Assembly (NCBI GenBank): GCA_028456385.1
Contig: JALNQF010000075.1
Location: 124,001 to 188,000, forward strand
Length of the DNA: 64,000 bases
Reading direction: 5' to 3'
Source of the DNA: Ophiosphaerella korrae
Taxonomy: Eukaryota > Ascomycota > Dothideomycetes > Pleosporales > Phaeosphaeriaceae
Below are positions 1 to 13,040 of the stretch, one piece after another. The notes beneath the pieces are model-generated. The model did no database searches, was not told the DNA's origin, and saw nothing but the letters and a program-made list of their open reading frames with translations. Position 1 is the first letter of the stretch. Every line of letters starts with the position of its first letter. Position numbers and translations under genes: made by a program.

Positions 1-2095
1 CTAACTTTTATAGAAAGTTAATAGTAAAATATTCTAAAGATATAAAACTAATTATAAAACTTATAAAAAAAGATACACTATTTAAATAAATAAAGGAATA
101 TAACAAGGTATTTAATAAGATTAAAAAGAAATTTATAGAGAACCTAGTTATTAGAATATATAACCTAGACCTACTAGTAAAAGTAAAAATAGACGTATCT
201 AATTTAGTCTATAGAATAGTACTAATATAAAAAGACCTAGAGACTAAAAAAGAATACCTAGTTAAATACTTCTCTAAGAAAATAAAGATAGTAGAACTTA
301 ACTACCTAATCTATAATAAAGAGATACTAGTAATCTATAAAGTATTTAAATAGTAGAGAGTATACTTATAAAGAGTAAAGTACTAGATAAAAGTCTATAT
401 AGACTATAAGAATCTTATAGGATTTATAATAAATAAAGAGCTATTATAATACTATATAAGATAGTAGGAATTTCTATTAATATTTAATATAGAAATTATA
501 TATATAAAGAGAAAAAATAATTAACTTATAGACGCCCTTAGTAGAAGACTAGACTTATAAGAAGAAGTAAGTATAACTAGTATAGTTCTAGTTAAGAATA
601 AAGAAAGATATTTAGTCCTAAATATACCTAAGATAGCTATAACACTTAAAAGAATAAGTAATAAGCTAAATAAATAGATTTAGAAAATAATATAAGAAGT
701 ATCTAAAGAAATAGAGAAACTAGAAATCTAAGAAGGATTTATATAAGCCTATAAAAGAATATATATTCTAAAGAAGATCTAAAGAGAATTTATATAATAA
801 TTCTATAAATTACTAGTATATAGTTACTAAAGTATAGAAAAAATACTAGATAGACTACTATAAGACTACTATATCCTAAAAGTAAGATAACTAGTAATAG
901 AAGTACTATAAGACTATATAGAATACTAGAAAAATAAATATAGTAGATATATACTATATAGAATACTATAACTAGTAGAAGTACTAAAATAACTATAAGG
1001 AGTTATTATAATAGACTTTATTATAAAACTACTTAAGTCTAGAGATATAATATTAGGAGTTAAATATAATAGAATCCTAATAATAGTAGATAAACTTATA
1101 AAGTATACGTACTTTAGGCTATATAAAGAAAAAAGTAGGATAGAAGTTACTATATACTAAGTTCTAAGAATAGTAATTAGTTAATATAGACTACTAGACA
1201 AAATTATTATAGATAGAGATATACGATTTATATTAAAACTATAGGGAATAATAGTAGTATAATTAGGAATATAGTATATAATATCTATAGTATATTATCT
1301 ATAAATAGATAGATAGTTAGAATAAATAAATTAGATAGTAAAATAGTACTTAAGATACTACCTTAACTATAACTAGAATAACTAGGTATAGCTACTACTT
1401 ATAGTATAGTTAGTATATAATAGTGTAAAGAATATAGTAATAAGAGTATTACTCTTTTTTATAAACTATAGATTTAAGCCTAATATATACTAAATACTAA
1501 GGAATTAGATATCTTAGTCTCTAAAAAGAGAAAACTTTGCTAATAGACTTAAAGATATATATAATTAACTAAGACAAGATATAGAATTCTTATATAACTA
1601 TATTGTAAAGTACTATAATAAGAAATATAAAGAAAGACCTTAATTTAAAGAGAGAGAAAAAGTATAGTTAGTATAGAAAAATATTAAGAGTAAGTAACTA
1701 AGTTTAAAATTAGACTATATTAAGATAAGACTATATAAAATTAAGAAAGAAGTTATACTAGTTATATTTAAACTAAAGCTACTAAATAAGATAAAGATAT
1801 ACCTAATATTTTACGTAGCCTTACTAGAATAAGTACTACAAGAAGTAAAACTACTAGTATACAAAGTAGATATATATAAAGAATAAGAAGAATAAAAAGT
1901 TAAAGAAATCTTATAGTACTAGTTTTATAATAGAAGAAACTATTACTTAGTAAAATAGATAGGTATAGATAAAAAAAGATAACTATAAGAAAAAATATAG
2001 GAACTAGAAGATAACCTTAACTACCTTAAGAAACTAAAAGAGTTCTAAAATTAAAATCTCCTAGAACGCCTAGTAGTAAACTAAGAGAACTAAGA
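1..2095 (+). pseudogene. pol: Element A pol remnant: RT end, RNase H, integrase, chromodomain
   Basis: Collinear with the pol of copy D but with many more stops. Approximate domain positions: the RT C-terminal tether at 1-120 (reads like ANFYRKLIV), RNase H at 170-560, the integrase zinc-finger and catalytic core at 810-1,530, and a C-terminal chromodomain-like stretch at 1,915-2,050. All stops seen are TAA or TAG, as expected when Gln and Trp codons are hit by RIP. No frame stays open over a whole domain, so no product is expected. Assignment rests on alignment by eye to the better-preserved copies in this window. Confidence 0.8.
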
Positions 2096-2737
2096 GAACT
2101 AATATTACTACTACTAGATAGAGAGGTAATAGAATTACTTAATATAGGACCTACTATAATAGCACTAAACACCTTATCTAAGTCTAGCTTAGCTTCTAGA
2201 GCTACTAACTACTTAGCTAATTTCTTATTATTTAGCGCCTTTATTTTATAAAAACAAGAGAGATAAGCTTAATTCTCTACTAGCTTACTCTACATAAGCT
2301 CCTAGATCTACTTATACTTAGCTTTAGCCTCTATAATTTAAGATAGTAATTTCTCTTAAGTCTAGTTAATAGCTTTCCCTATTATTATTAAGCCTAGACG
2401 CAAGAATAAGTATAATAAACGTATACTTAGAAAGAGAGACACTAAATATATTATAAGAACTACGTATATTTATATAGATATACGCTTTATAAGCTCTACT
2501 ATTATTTATAGAAATAATATAAAGAAGAGACTTAGAATTTAACTTAGAGAAAGTATAATAAGAACAAAGAAACATTTTAATACTATTACGTAATACGTAA
2601 TCTATAAAAAAGTAGTAATAATATATAGATAAGATAACTATAGAGAGTAATAAAAAACTATAGATTAATAAAGAAAGTAGATTAATAACTTTAGCTCTAG
2701 AGTAGATAAATAAAGACTTACTTAAAGAGAGAGATAG
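2096..2737 (-). pseudogene. Antisense accessory ORF region of element A, unknown function
   Basis: Between the pol end and the 3' LTR every family 1 copy carries about 640 bp that reads best on the strand opposite to pol. Here a 148-codon minus-strand frame stays open from 2,812 (inside the LTR, TTG start) to 2,366, containing the stretch SRAYKAYIYINIRSSYN. A second minus-strand frame nearer pol reads as a lysine- and leucine-rich, possibly coiled-coil segment; in copy D it includes KALNNKKLAKQLVALEAKLD when stops are read as Gln. The two parts lie in different frames, so an intron or an old indel lies between them. I do not recognise the protein. Antisense ORFs are known in some LTR retrotransposons of plants and fungi, but no relationship is claimed. 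Confidence 0.45.
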
Positions 2738-3211
2738 TATTATAATAGTAATAAGAGAACTATAGATAAACCTAATAAGCCCCTTAATAACTAACTTAGA
2801 CTTATACAACAATAAGAGATATAAACCTAATTAGGAGGCTACGTATAATTATAATACCTAAGGTAATCTATAATCTATAAACTCTTAGTATTAATAGATT
2901 ATAGATTAAAAGTAATCTACAATCTATTAGTCTTAGTATAATATAGATTAGAGATTAAAGGTAATCTATAAACTAATAACCTTAGTATATATAGATTACT
3001 ATAAGTATATATTTAGTAGTAATATATATTATTAGGATAGTATTAGTAATTTAATCCTTTAACTATAGAACACTAATATAAGATAGTTACAAAATATCTT
3101 CTATTATTTATAAGTTATTATAGATTTTAACCTAAGCTTTTACTATTACTTTATAATCTACTAACCTCTTTAAATTAGGTACCTATAGTTAATAATAGGA
3201 GGCCCCTTACA
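2738..3211 (+). repeat. 3' LTR of element A
   Basis: Starts TATTATAAT (RIP form of TGTTATA...) right after GAGATAG, as in the other copies, and ends GGAGGCCCCTTACA. The second half carries the family LTR core: a TATTAGGATAGTATTAG block, then TTTAACTATAGAAC, then GTTAATAATAGGAGGCC. The middle holds several partly palindromic copies of AATCTATAATCTATA. At about 474 bp it is longer than the LTRs of D (429) or G (427), mainly because of this internal repeat. The exact 3' boundary was set by comparison with the D ending CCTATAACA. Confidence 0.8.
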
Positions 3212-3549
3212 AGAAGATTCTTATAATATTAAGTATTATTACTCTTAGTTAAGAATTAGATTACTAATACTATCTTAATAATACGTACTACTACTAACTA
3301 TATACTTTTACTAATCTATTAATCTATATTTAATTTCTATCTATATACTTAATAGATTAAGGAATTACTAATCTATTAATCTATAATTAATTTTTATCTA
3401 TATACTTAATAGATTAAGAGATTACCTACGTATTCTAATTATAAGTAGCTTCTTAATCTAAGTTATTACTTTACTTATCTTATACTTTATTAGTACTTAA
3501 GTTAGGACTAATTAGTTCTATCTTAATTTCTCTTGTTACGTCTATAATA
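3212..3549 (-). repeat. Truncated 3' LTR of element C
   Basis: On the plus strand it reads as the reverse complement of the family LTR. It starts within the AGAAGAT...TTATAA block and ends CTATAATA at the LTR start (T-A-TTATAG on the minus strand). The first part of the LTR (its GGAGGCC end) is missing and should lie left of element A. A 57-bp unit is present twice (3,311-3,367 and 3,368-3,424), each with CTAATCTATTAATCTATA and CTATATACTTAATAG. Confidence 0.75.
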
Positions 3550-4255
3550 CTATTCTCTCCTTTAAGTAAGTTCTTATTTCTTTATCTTAGAAGTAAAGTT
3601 ATTAGCTCTATTTCTATATTAATATTAAGTTTTTTATCTTCTATCTCTATACCTACTAAGTTTACTTTTTATTATCTTTAATTAGCTAATTATATATTAT
3701 ACTATAATATTATAATATTTTCTTATTTTTATTATAAGTCTTTAAACTCTCTATTAGTTTATCTCTTTTTAAAGTATAGTAAAGCTTATAAAGTATATAT
3801 TTATACTAATACTTATTTATTTTATAACTTATCTAGTATATTTCTTATAAAGTATAAGTTAAGAATACTTATTTATTTATCTATACTTATATATAATAAA
3901 AAGAGCTATTAACTATACTTAAGAAAAACTATTATTATAAATTATAAAAGCTAAAAAAAAGTATAAAAGACTCTATAAGCTTTCTTATTATATACTAAAA
4001 AAATATTAGTTTTAACTTCTTAATAATTAAGTACTATTATCTAATAACTAAGCTTATTTATTTTATCTTTATAAGATAAAGGATTTAAATAATAAGAAGT
4101 TTATTAAATAGTTTACTCTTTTAGAGTCTAAGCTAGACTATAAAGATATAGTAGGAGCTACTCTAGCTCTTACTGTATTAGGCGTATCTATTACCTTTTT
4201 ACTTACTACTAGTAGTATAAGTCTTCTCTATTTACTACTAAGTAGTCTAAGAAAT
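3550..4255 (+). pseudogene. Antisense accessory ORF region of element C
   Basis: The same region as in A, D, F, G and H, here on the plus strand because C is on the minus strand. It starts at the inner LTR edge (CTATTCTCTCC) and runs to the pol end near 4,255. Stops are frequent. Codon-like blocks around 4,040-4,200 (a lysine- and alanine-rich segment, then a segment ending before CTACTAAGTAGTCTAAG) match the lysine/leucine-rich part seen in D. No product is expected and the function is unknown. Confidence 0.4.
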
Positions 4256-6767
4256 TTTAACTTTAAAAGTCTTTTAATTTCTTAGAGTAACTAAGATTAT
4301 TTTCTAGTTTCTATATATCTTTTTATAGTTATCTTTTTTTATTTATACTTATTTACTTTACTAAGTAGTAATTTCTTTTATTATAGAATTAATACTATAA
4401 GATTTCTTTTACTTTTTATTCTTTTTATTTATTATATATATTTACTTTATATACTAGTAGTTTTACTTTTTATAGTACTTTTTCTAGTAGTACTATATAA
4501 AATATTAAGTATATCCTTATTTTATCTAGTAGTCTTAGTTTAAATATAACTAGTATAACTTTCTCTTTTATTTTATATAGTTTTATCTTAATATAATCTA
4601 GTTTTAAACTTAATTATTTACTTTTAATATTTCTATATACTAACTATACTTTTCCTCTTTCTTTAAATTAAAGTCTCTTTTAGTATTTTTTATTATAGTA
4701 CTTTACTATCTAATCTTATAAAAATTTTATATCTTATTATAGTTAATTATATATTTCTTTAAGTTTATTTATAAAGTTTTCTTTTTTTAAAAACTAAAAT
4801 ACTTTAAATCTTAGTATCTAGTATATATTAGAGTTAAATCTATAGTTTATAAAGAAAAGTAGTATTCTTATTACTATATTCTTATTACTATATTCTTTAT
4901 ACTATTATATACTAACTATACTATAAGTAGTAGTTATACCTAATTATTCTAATTATAGTTAAAGTAGTATCTTAAGTACTACTCTACTATTTAATTTATT
5001 TATTCTAATTATCTATCTATCTATAGGTAGTATACTATTAATATTATATAACTAACTCCTAATAATACTATTATTATTTCCTATAGTTTTAATATAAATC
5101 TTATATCTCTATCTATAATAATCTTATCTAGAATACTATACTAGCTTATTATAGTTTCTAAGACCTAATATATAGTAACTTTTATCTTACTTTTTTTTTT
5201 ATATAGTCTAAAGTATAAGTACTTTATATACTTATTTACTATTATTAGAATTCTATTATATTTAACTCCTAATATTATATCTTTTAATTTAAGTAACTTT
5301 ATAATAAAGTTTATTATAATAACTCTCTAAAGCTATTCTAGTACTTTAACTAGTTATAATATTCTATATAGTATATATTTACTATACTTATTTCTATAAT
5401 ATTTTATATAATCTTATAGTACTTCTAATACTAGTTATTTTACTTTTAGAATATATTAATCTTTTAAAAGCCTATCTTATATTTTATTAATACTCTAGTA
5501 TCTATATACTAGTAATTTATAAAACTATTATATAAATTCTATTTATATTTTATTTAAAAGATATATTCTTCTATATACTTTTAAAAATTCTTTTTTAATC
5601 TTAAGTTTTTTTATTTCTTTAAAAGCTTTTTTTATTTCTTTTTAAATTTATTTATTTAGCTTACTACTCTTCCTTTTAAGTATTATAGCTATTCTAGGTA
5701 TATTTAAGACTAAATATCTTTCTTTATTCTTAACTAAAACTATACCTATAGCGTATACTTTTTCTTATAAGTCTAGTTTTCTACTTAAAGTATTTATAAA
5801 TTAATTATCTTTACTTTTAGTATATAAAATTTTAAGGTTAAATTTTAATAAGAATTTCTACTATCTTATATATTATTATAATAAATCTTTATTTAGTATA
5901 AATCTTATAAAGTTTCTATAGTCTATATAAACTATTATTTAATACTTTACTCTTTATAAGTATACTCTCTATTACTTAAATACTTTATAAATTACTAGTA
6001 TTTCTTTATTATAAATTAAGTAGTTAAGCTCTACTAGCTTTATTTTCTTAAAGAAGTATTTAACTAGGTACTTTTATTTTATAACCTAGTCCTTTTATAT
6101 TAGTACTATTCTATAAACTAAGTTTAATATATCTATCTTTACTATTACTAGTAGTTCTAGGTTATATATTATAATAACTAAGTTCTTTATAAACTTTTAT
6201 TTAATCTAATTAAATACTTTATTATATTCCTAAGTTTATTTAAATAGTATATCTTTTTTTATAAGCTTTATTAATAGTTAACCTATTTTAGACTATTTTA
6301 CTATTAATTTTCTATAAAAATTTACTAGTCTATAAAACTTTTATACTTCTTATAAGTTTTTTAGTATTAGCTATTCTTAGATTACTTTAATCTTATTAGA
6401 GTTAATCTATATTTTTTCTAGTTTAATAATAAATCTAAAGAAGTCTATTTTTTTAGTATAGAACTTATATTTCTTTATCTTAAGAAATAATTTATTTTCT
6501 ACTAGCTTTTCTAGTACCTTATATATATATTATACGTATTCTTCTTCTATTTCTAAGAATATAAGGATATTATCTAGGTATATAAATATAAATACGTCTA
6601 AGTATTTTCTTACGACTATATTAATTCTTTCTTAAAATACTACTAGTATATTTATTAATCTAAAAGGTATAACTATATATTTAAATAGTTTATACTATAT
6701 TCTAAATACTATTTTCTATTTATTACTTTTTTTAATCTTAATCTAATAGTAAGCGTTCTAGATATCT
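4256..6767 (-). pseudogene. pol: Element C pol remnant: chromodomain, integrase, RNase H, RT (part)
   Basis: On the minus strand the order is RT (about 6,767-6,260), RNase H (6,170-5,760), integrase (5,480-4,720) and chromodomain (4,420-4,260). The RT catalytic segment near 6,560-6,580 corresponds to the YLDD box of D (18,698-18,709). Stops occur throughout. Element B interrupts RT at 6,768, and the missing RT start resumes at 14,361. Confidence 0.8.
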
Positions 6768-7160
6768 TATTATAGGCGTAACAAGAGGAATTAAAATAGA
6801 ACTAATTAGTCTTAACTTAGAAGCTAACAAAGTATAAGATAAGTAAGGTAATAATATTAATTAGGAGATAGCTTATAACTAGGATACGTAAGTAATCCCT
6901 TAATCTATTAAGTATATAGATAGAAAATAGTTATAGATTAATAGATTAGATAAACTATATAGTTAGTAGTAATACGTAATATTAAGATAGTATTAGTAAT
7001 TTAATCCTTTAACTATAGAACGCTAATACAAGATAGTTATAAAATATCTTCTATTATTTATAGTTATTATAGATCTCTATATAAACTTCTACTATTACTT
7101 TATAATTTACTAACTATATTAAGATAGGTACTTATAGTTAATAATAGGAGGCCTATTATA
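6768..7160 (+). repeat. 5' LTR of element B
   Basis: Starts TATTATAGGCGTAAC and ends GGAGGCCTATTATA, the RIP form of TG...CA. It is 393 bp long, exactly 57 bp shorter than the partner 3' LTR, which has one extra copy of a 57-bp unit. Otherwise the two LTRs differ mainly by C/T and G/A. Confidence 0.9.
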
Positions 7161-9400
7161 CCTTACTAATTTAGTTATTATAAGAAGTAAAGCGTAAGTA
7201 GCGTATAGTCTAGCTAATATAATAGAAAAAAGTTTAACTAAATAAATAAGTAAAGCACCTAAAAGTAGTTACGAGTTTAATAGTACTATATAGGAAATAA
7301 TTAAGGACTAAATTAATAACCTAATCTTAGATAAAGAAAATATAAAAATAGTAATTAACGCTTTAGAAACGTAGAACAAGGAACTATAAGATTATATAAA
7401 ATAAAATAAAGTATAAATTAAAGCTATTATTAAAGGCTAGAACTAAATAGAATTAATTACTTAAAGACTAGAGATAAGTATAATAAAGAAACTACTAAAA
7501 ATACCTATTCTTAAAAAGTTTAATAGAATAAAAGAAAAACTAAAACCTTTTATTATATTAGTATAACTCTAGATAGATATATAAGTACTATACTTTAATA
7601 TAGAAGAAAAGAAAGTAATATATATTAGACTATACCTAGAAGAAGATATAATAAGATAGTATAAACCCTACTAGACTAACTATATAATATATTTTCTAAT
7701 AACCTAGAAAGATAAAACTAGAGCTATCTTTAGAAGTTATAAATACTTTACTAAATAAATAAGAGTAGTATTTAGAGATATAGATATTATATAATAAGCT
7801 AAAGAATAGCTAGAAAAGCTTATATAAAGTTAGAGTATTCTACAATATATATTATAATTTAAATAATTATTATAGAATATAGAATAGAACGAGTTAGCCT
7901 TAATATTACAATTTAAGTAAAAACTAAACTCTAAAATCTAATATAAAATAATCTATATAGAAAAACTATAAATACTAGAAGCTCTAAAGTAATAAGTAAT
8001 CTAAATTAATAATAATCTTCGAGAATAGAAAAAGAATAAATATAGAGGTTATACTTAGAACTATAATAAAAGAGACTCTATAGTCTTTAATATAAATAAA
8101 GATAAAAAGAAGAAAAAAAACAAAGACTTTATATACTTTAATTATAGTAAAAAAGGCTACTACGTAAAAGATTACTAATTATAGAAGAAGAAAGATATAG
8201 TATATTATAAATATAAGAAACTAAGATACTTTATAAAAGTCTATAGAAGTAAAAACCTAAAGAAAAAGACTTAGTTAAAGATAACTAAGAAAAAGAAAGA
8301 AGTACTATAAGTATAAGCTAAACCTTAAAAGAAAGTAGCTAGAAGTAAAGAAGTATAATATATAATACTCTACTAGACCTTTTATTATAATTATAACTAC
8401 TATATATATCTATTTAGTAAATAAAAAGTAGTATAGTTCTTATAGAAATAGAAATATAGAGTAGCTATAATAAAAGAAAATAGAATAAAAGCTTAGCTAG
8501 AAGAAATAGCCTAAGTAATAGACCTACTAATAGAAGACTTAGAAGGGAAAGAGCTTTTAGTACTATTAATCTAAGCTAAAGGACTAGTATAAGATAGAGA
8601 AACTACTATAGCTACTTCTAAAAAACTATAAAGAAGTAAGAAATAAGTTAGTATAAAAGATATAAAGTATACTTAGCTAATAATATATAGTTATAATAGC
8701 TATATAATAATAGATATAGAGGAATAAAATAAAGAATAGAGATTTATTTAAATATACTTAATAGTTATAAGTATAGAGGAAGTATATAAAGACTAGAAAG
8801 AACGTAATCTTAAAGAAATAAAGTTTATACTATTTTAAGAATAGATAAAGTAATATATAGTTATAGTAAGAAGAATACCTATATAAAAAGAATAGTAATA
8901 CTTTATAAGAAAGACGTAATAGATTAATAAAGCCTATATACTAAGAGTACTAGTAGTATACTATATCTTAATAATAAATATACTTAGTAAAGACAAATAC
9001 TAGGAAGGGGATAATAAAATAATAGATCTAGAATATCTAGTATACTTTAAAGTATTATAGATATTATACCTAGATAAGAATTATATTATATATAGAAACT
9101 CTAAAGTAAATAATAATATATAGCTTATAAGAAGAAGAGGCTATAACTATATAAGAGTAATTCTAGTAGAAAATATCTAAGGATAGGAAATAATCCTAGA
9201 AGATAGATACGTAGTAGTAAGGCCTAGACTAAAATTAACTAAGAAATACGTCTAAAGAAGACTATAGTATAAATATATAAATAATAAATATCTAAAATAT
9301 AAAGAATATAAACTTAAAGTAAAGTTATAGCCTTAGAAAGATAGATAATTTATAAAGTTACCTAAGTAAGAAAAGCTAAAAGGTATAGGAAGCCTATATA
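7161..9400 (+). pseudogene. gag: Element B gag remnant with two mutated zinc knuckles
   Basis: Gag-like region following the 5' LTR. The first bases CCTTACTAATTTAGTTATTA are shared by B and (with few changes) D and G, and must contain the primer-binding site, although I cannot assign the tRNA. The zinc-knuckle region lies at about 8,130-8,265: the expected Cys codons are TAT/TAC (Tyr) here, as RIP predicts for TGT/TGC. Downstream, a long linker leads to the protease. There are many TAA/TAG stops and no product is expected. Boundaries come from comparison with D. Confidence 0.75.
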
Positions 9401-12400
9401 TTATAAAAACAAGTATATACTAAAAAAAGAGAGTATAATTAATAATTAATAGTAGAGCTATAAAGAACTTTATATTAAAGAAGTTTATAGAAATACTCTT
9501 AATAATTAAGTATAATTAAAGGAAAACTATTCTAGAAACTTATTAGGTTTAAAATAGTTCTCTCTATATTAGAACTAGAAAAGATAACTATTAAGAATAT
9601 AGTTATAGATATAACAACAATTAATAATAAATAAGATATAATATTAGGTATACTATAGTTATAGATAACTAACCTATATATTAATTAGAGAATAGAAAAG
9701 ATTAATTACTATAAAATAGAAATATTAAAAGCTAACATAAATACTTATAAAAGAGAATTCTCTAAAGAATATAAGAAATAGGAAAAATAACTTATAGAGC
9801 TAGAAGATTACTTTCTAGAATATTAACTATAGGACTTAGTAATAGAACTAGAAGAAAGTAAAAATATAAGATAAAGCCTAGTCTATTAAAAAATAGAAGA
9901 AGAATTAAAAATTAAATAAGTATTTACCTAAAATATAATAAAAAAAAGATAGATAAAAGAGTCTAAATCCTTAGTAGAATATAGACTTATATTTATAGAT
10001 AAAAAAAGAATAAGTAATAAAAGACTTTACGTAGATTTTAGAAAAACTAATATAATTATAAACAAGAACTACTACCTATTACTATAGATAGATAAAATAT
10101 AAGACAAACTATAAAGAGTAAAAATCTTTATAAAGTTAGATATCTAGAACGCCTACTACTAGATTAGAATTAAAAAAGGTAATAAGTAGAAGATAGTATT
10201 TAGAATATAGTATAAACTATATAAATATATAGTTATACTATTTAGATTAATAAACGCACTAGTAGTATTCTAGGAAAGAATTAATATAGTACTAAGAGAG
10301 TACCTAGATATATTTATATTTATATACTTAGATAATATCCTTATATTCTTAGAGATAGAAGAAGAATATATAGAGTATATATATAAAGTACTAAAAAAAC
10401 TAGTAGAAAATAAACTATTTCTTAATATAAGAAAATACAAGTTCTATATAAAAGAAATAGATTTCCTTAGGTTTATTATTAAACTAGGAAAAATTAAAAT
10501 TAACTTAGAAAAGATTAGGCTAATTAATAAATAGCTAATACTAAGAAACCTAAAAGAGGTATAATAGTTTTATAGGCTAGCTAACTTTTATAGAAAGTTA
10601 ATAGTAAGATAGTCTAAAGATATAAAACTAATAATAAGACTTATAAAAAAAGATATACTATTTAAATAGATAAAAGAATATAATAAAGTATTTAAGAAGA
10701 TTAAGAAGAAATTTATAGAAAACCTAGTTATTAGAATATATAACCTAGACTTACTAGTAATAGTAAAAATAGATATATCTAACTTAGTCTATAGAATAGT
10801 ACTAATATAGAAAGACTTAGAGACTAAAAAGAAATACTTAGTTAAATACTTCTCTAAGAAAATAAAAGAAGTAGAACTTAATTACTTAATCTATAATAAA
10901 GAAATACTAGTAATCTATAAAGTATTTAAATAATAAAGAGTATACTTATAAAAGATAAAATATTAGATAAAAGTCTATATAGACTATAAGAATCTTATAA
11001 GATTTATAATAAATAAAGAATTATTATAATACTATATAAAATAGTAGGAGTTTCTATTAATATTTAATATAGAAATTATATATATAAAAGGAAAAGATAA
11101 CTAATTTATAGATACCTTTAGTAGAAGACTAGACTTATAAAAAGAAGTAAACACTACTAGTATAGTTTTAGTTAAAAATAAAGAAGGATATTTAGTTCTA
11201 AATATACCTAAAATAGCTATAATACTTAAAAAAACGAGTAGCGAGCTAGATAAATAGATTTAGAAGATAATATAAAAAGTATCTAAAAAAATAAGAAAAT
11301 AAGAAATCTAAGAAGAATTTATATAAACCTATAGAAAAATATATATTCTAAAGAAGATTTAAAGAGAATTTATATAATAATTCTATAAATTACTAGTATA
11401 TAGTTACTAAAGTATTAAGAAAATATTAGATAGACTACTACAAGACTACTATATTCTAAAAGTAAGATAATTAGTAATAGAAGTACTATAAGACTATATA
11501 GAATATTATAAGAATAAATATAATAAATATATACTATATAGAATACTATAACTAGTAGAAGTACTAGAATAGCTATAAAGAGTTATTACAATAGACTTTA
11601 TTATAAAATTACCTAAGTCTAAAAACTTAATATTAGGAGTTAAGTATAATAGAATTATAATAATAGTAGATAAACTTATAAAGTACTTATACTTTAAGCT
11701 ATATAAAAAAAAGAGTAGGATAGAAGTTACTATATACTAAGTTCTAGGAACTATAATTAGTTAATATAGACTACTAGATAAAATTATTATAGATAGAGAT
11801 ATATAATTTATATTAAAATTATAGAGAATAATAGTAGCGTAATTAGAAATATAGTATATAATATCTATAGTATATAATCTATAAATAGATAGATAGTTAG
11901 AATAAATAAACTAGATAGTAGAATAATACTTAAGATACTACCTTAATTATAACTAAAACAACTAGGTATAGCTACTACCTATAGTATAGTTAGTATATAA
12001 TAGCGCAAAGAATATAGTAATAAAAGTATTACTTTTCTTTATAAACTATATATTTAAGCTTAATATATATTAGATACTAAGAAATTAGATATTTTAGTCT
12101 TTTAGAGGAGAAAACTTTACTAATAGACTTAAAGATATATATAACTAACTAAGATAAGACGTAGAATTCCTATATAATTATATAGCTAAGTACTATAATA
12201 AAAAGTATAAAGAAGGACCCTAATTTAGAAAGAGAGAAAAAGTATAGTTAGTATAGAAAAATATTAAGAGTAAATAACTAAGTTTAAAATTAGACTATAT
12301 TAAGATAAAACTATATAAAATTAAGAAAGAAGTTATACTAGTTATATTTAAATTAAAGCTACTAAATAAAATAAAGATATACCTAATATTTTATATAGCT

Positions 12401-12660
12401 CTACTAGAATAAGTACTATAAAATATAGAACTACTAGTATATAAAGTAGATATATATAGAGAATAAAAAGAATAAAAAGTTAAAAAAATCTTATAGTACT
12501 AGTTCTATAATAGAAGAAACTATTACTTAGTAGAATAGATAGGTATAGATAAAAAAGGATAACTATAGGAGAAAATATAGAAACTAGAAGATAACTTTAA
12601 TTACTCTAAGAAACTAGAAGAGTTCTAAAGTTAAAACCCTCTAGAACGCCTAATAGTAAA
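9401..12660 (+). pseudogene. pol: Element B pol remnant: protease, RT, RNase H, integrase, chromodomain
   Basis: Approximate positions from alignment with D: protease 9,420-9,640 (INSRAIKNF in place of the expected D-S-G-A active site), RT 9,960-10,570 with YLDN near 10,330, RNase H 10,740-11,150, integrase 11,400-12,130 and chromodomain 12,480-12,625. A block after the protease motif is shorter than in D (around 9,490-9,580), suggesting a small deletion. Stops occur throughout. Confidence 0.8.
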
Positions 12661-12794
12661 TCGCAAGGAATAGTAGTACTAATAGTAGGTAGAGAGGCGC
12701 TAGACTTACCTAATATAATAAGAGCTAGAGTAGCCTCTACTTGTTAGATAAGTTGCACGATCAGATGCTCGATAGCATGTGCGCGGAGAGGCGC

Positions 12795-12824
12795 AACAGA
12801 TTCCGGGTGTACCTGGAATCTGTT
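12795..12824. repeat. Perfect 10-bp inverted repeat in S1
   Basis: AACAGATTCC at 12,795-12,804 and GGAATCTGTT at 12,815-12,824 with a 10-base loop. Confidence 0.9.
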
Positions 12825-12845
12825 GACTGGCTCGCTTAAGCTAGT

Positions 12846-12924
12846 GCTGCGATCTGATTGGCTTGGCGCACGGGCGTGACGATCGCCAAGCCGCCAACCC
12901 CGCCGCAGCTGAAAGGATCGCAGC
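12846..12924. repeat. Two nested perfect 9-bp inverted repeats in S1
   Basis: The outer arms are GCTGCGATC (12,846-12,854) and GATCGCAGC (12,916-12,924). The inner arms are GGCTTGGCG (12,860-12,868) and CGCCAAGCC (12,884-12,892). The two GC-rich stems nest, giving a long potential hairpin or cruciform. Confidence 0.9.
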
Positions 12925-13017
12925 CTCGACCTTCACGAACAAAGGAATCGAACAAAGAATCTCACATGCAAGGAGATAGACTACGTCAGCACAACTAATA
13001 CAACAAAGAAACCAGCA

Positions 13018-13040
13018 CCTCAACAGAAGGGGTGTTGAGG
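13018..13040. repeat. Perfect 8-bp inverted repeat in S1
   Basis: CCTCAACA (13,018-13,025) and TGTTGAGG (13,033-13,040) with a 7-base loop. Confidence 0.85.

Larger units (their letters stand above)
1..3211 (+). mobile_element. Element A: 3' part of a RIP-degraded Ty3/Gypsy (family 1) retrotransposon
   Basis: The window opens inside the pol region of a family 1 element. The first bases match the reverse transcriptase/RNase H junction of copies B (from 10,581) and D (from 18,953). The order then follows the other copies: RNase H, integrase, chromodomain, antisense region, 3' LTR ending at 3,211. The base after the LTR begins a truncated minus-strand LTR of element C, so A appears to be inserted into C's 3' LTR. 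The likely 5-bp target duplication at 3,212-3,216 is AGAAG. Its partner and the 5' half of A lie to the left of the window. CA and TG are almost absent. Confidence 0.85.

Noticed and set aside
2366..2812. Minus-strand open frame of 148 codons as an independent gene
   Set aside because: It extends into the LTR, starts at TTG, and the same region in other copies is full of stops. It is described only as part of the antisense accessory region.
3550..4255. Pogo/Tc1-type transposase in the antisense region
   Set aside because: The Lys/Leu-rich segment resembles C-terminal parts of some fungal transposases only in composition; no DDE motif is present.
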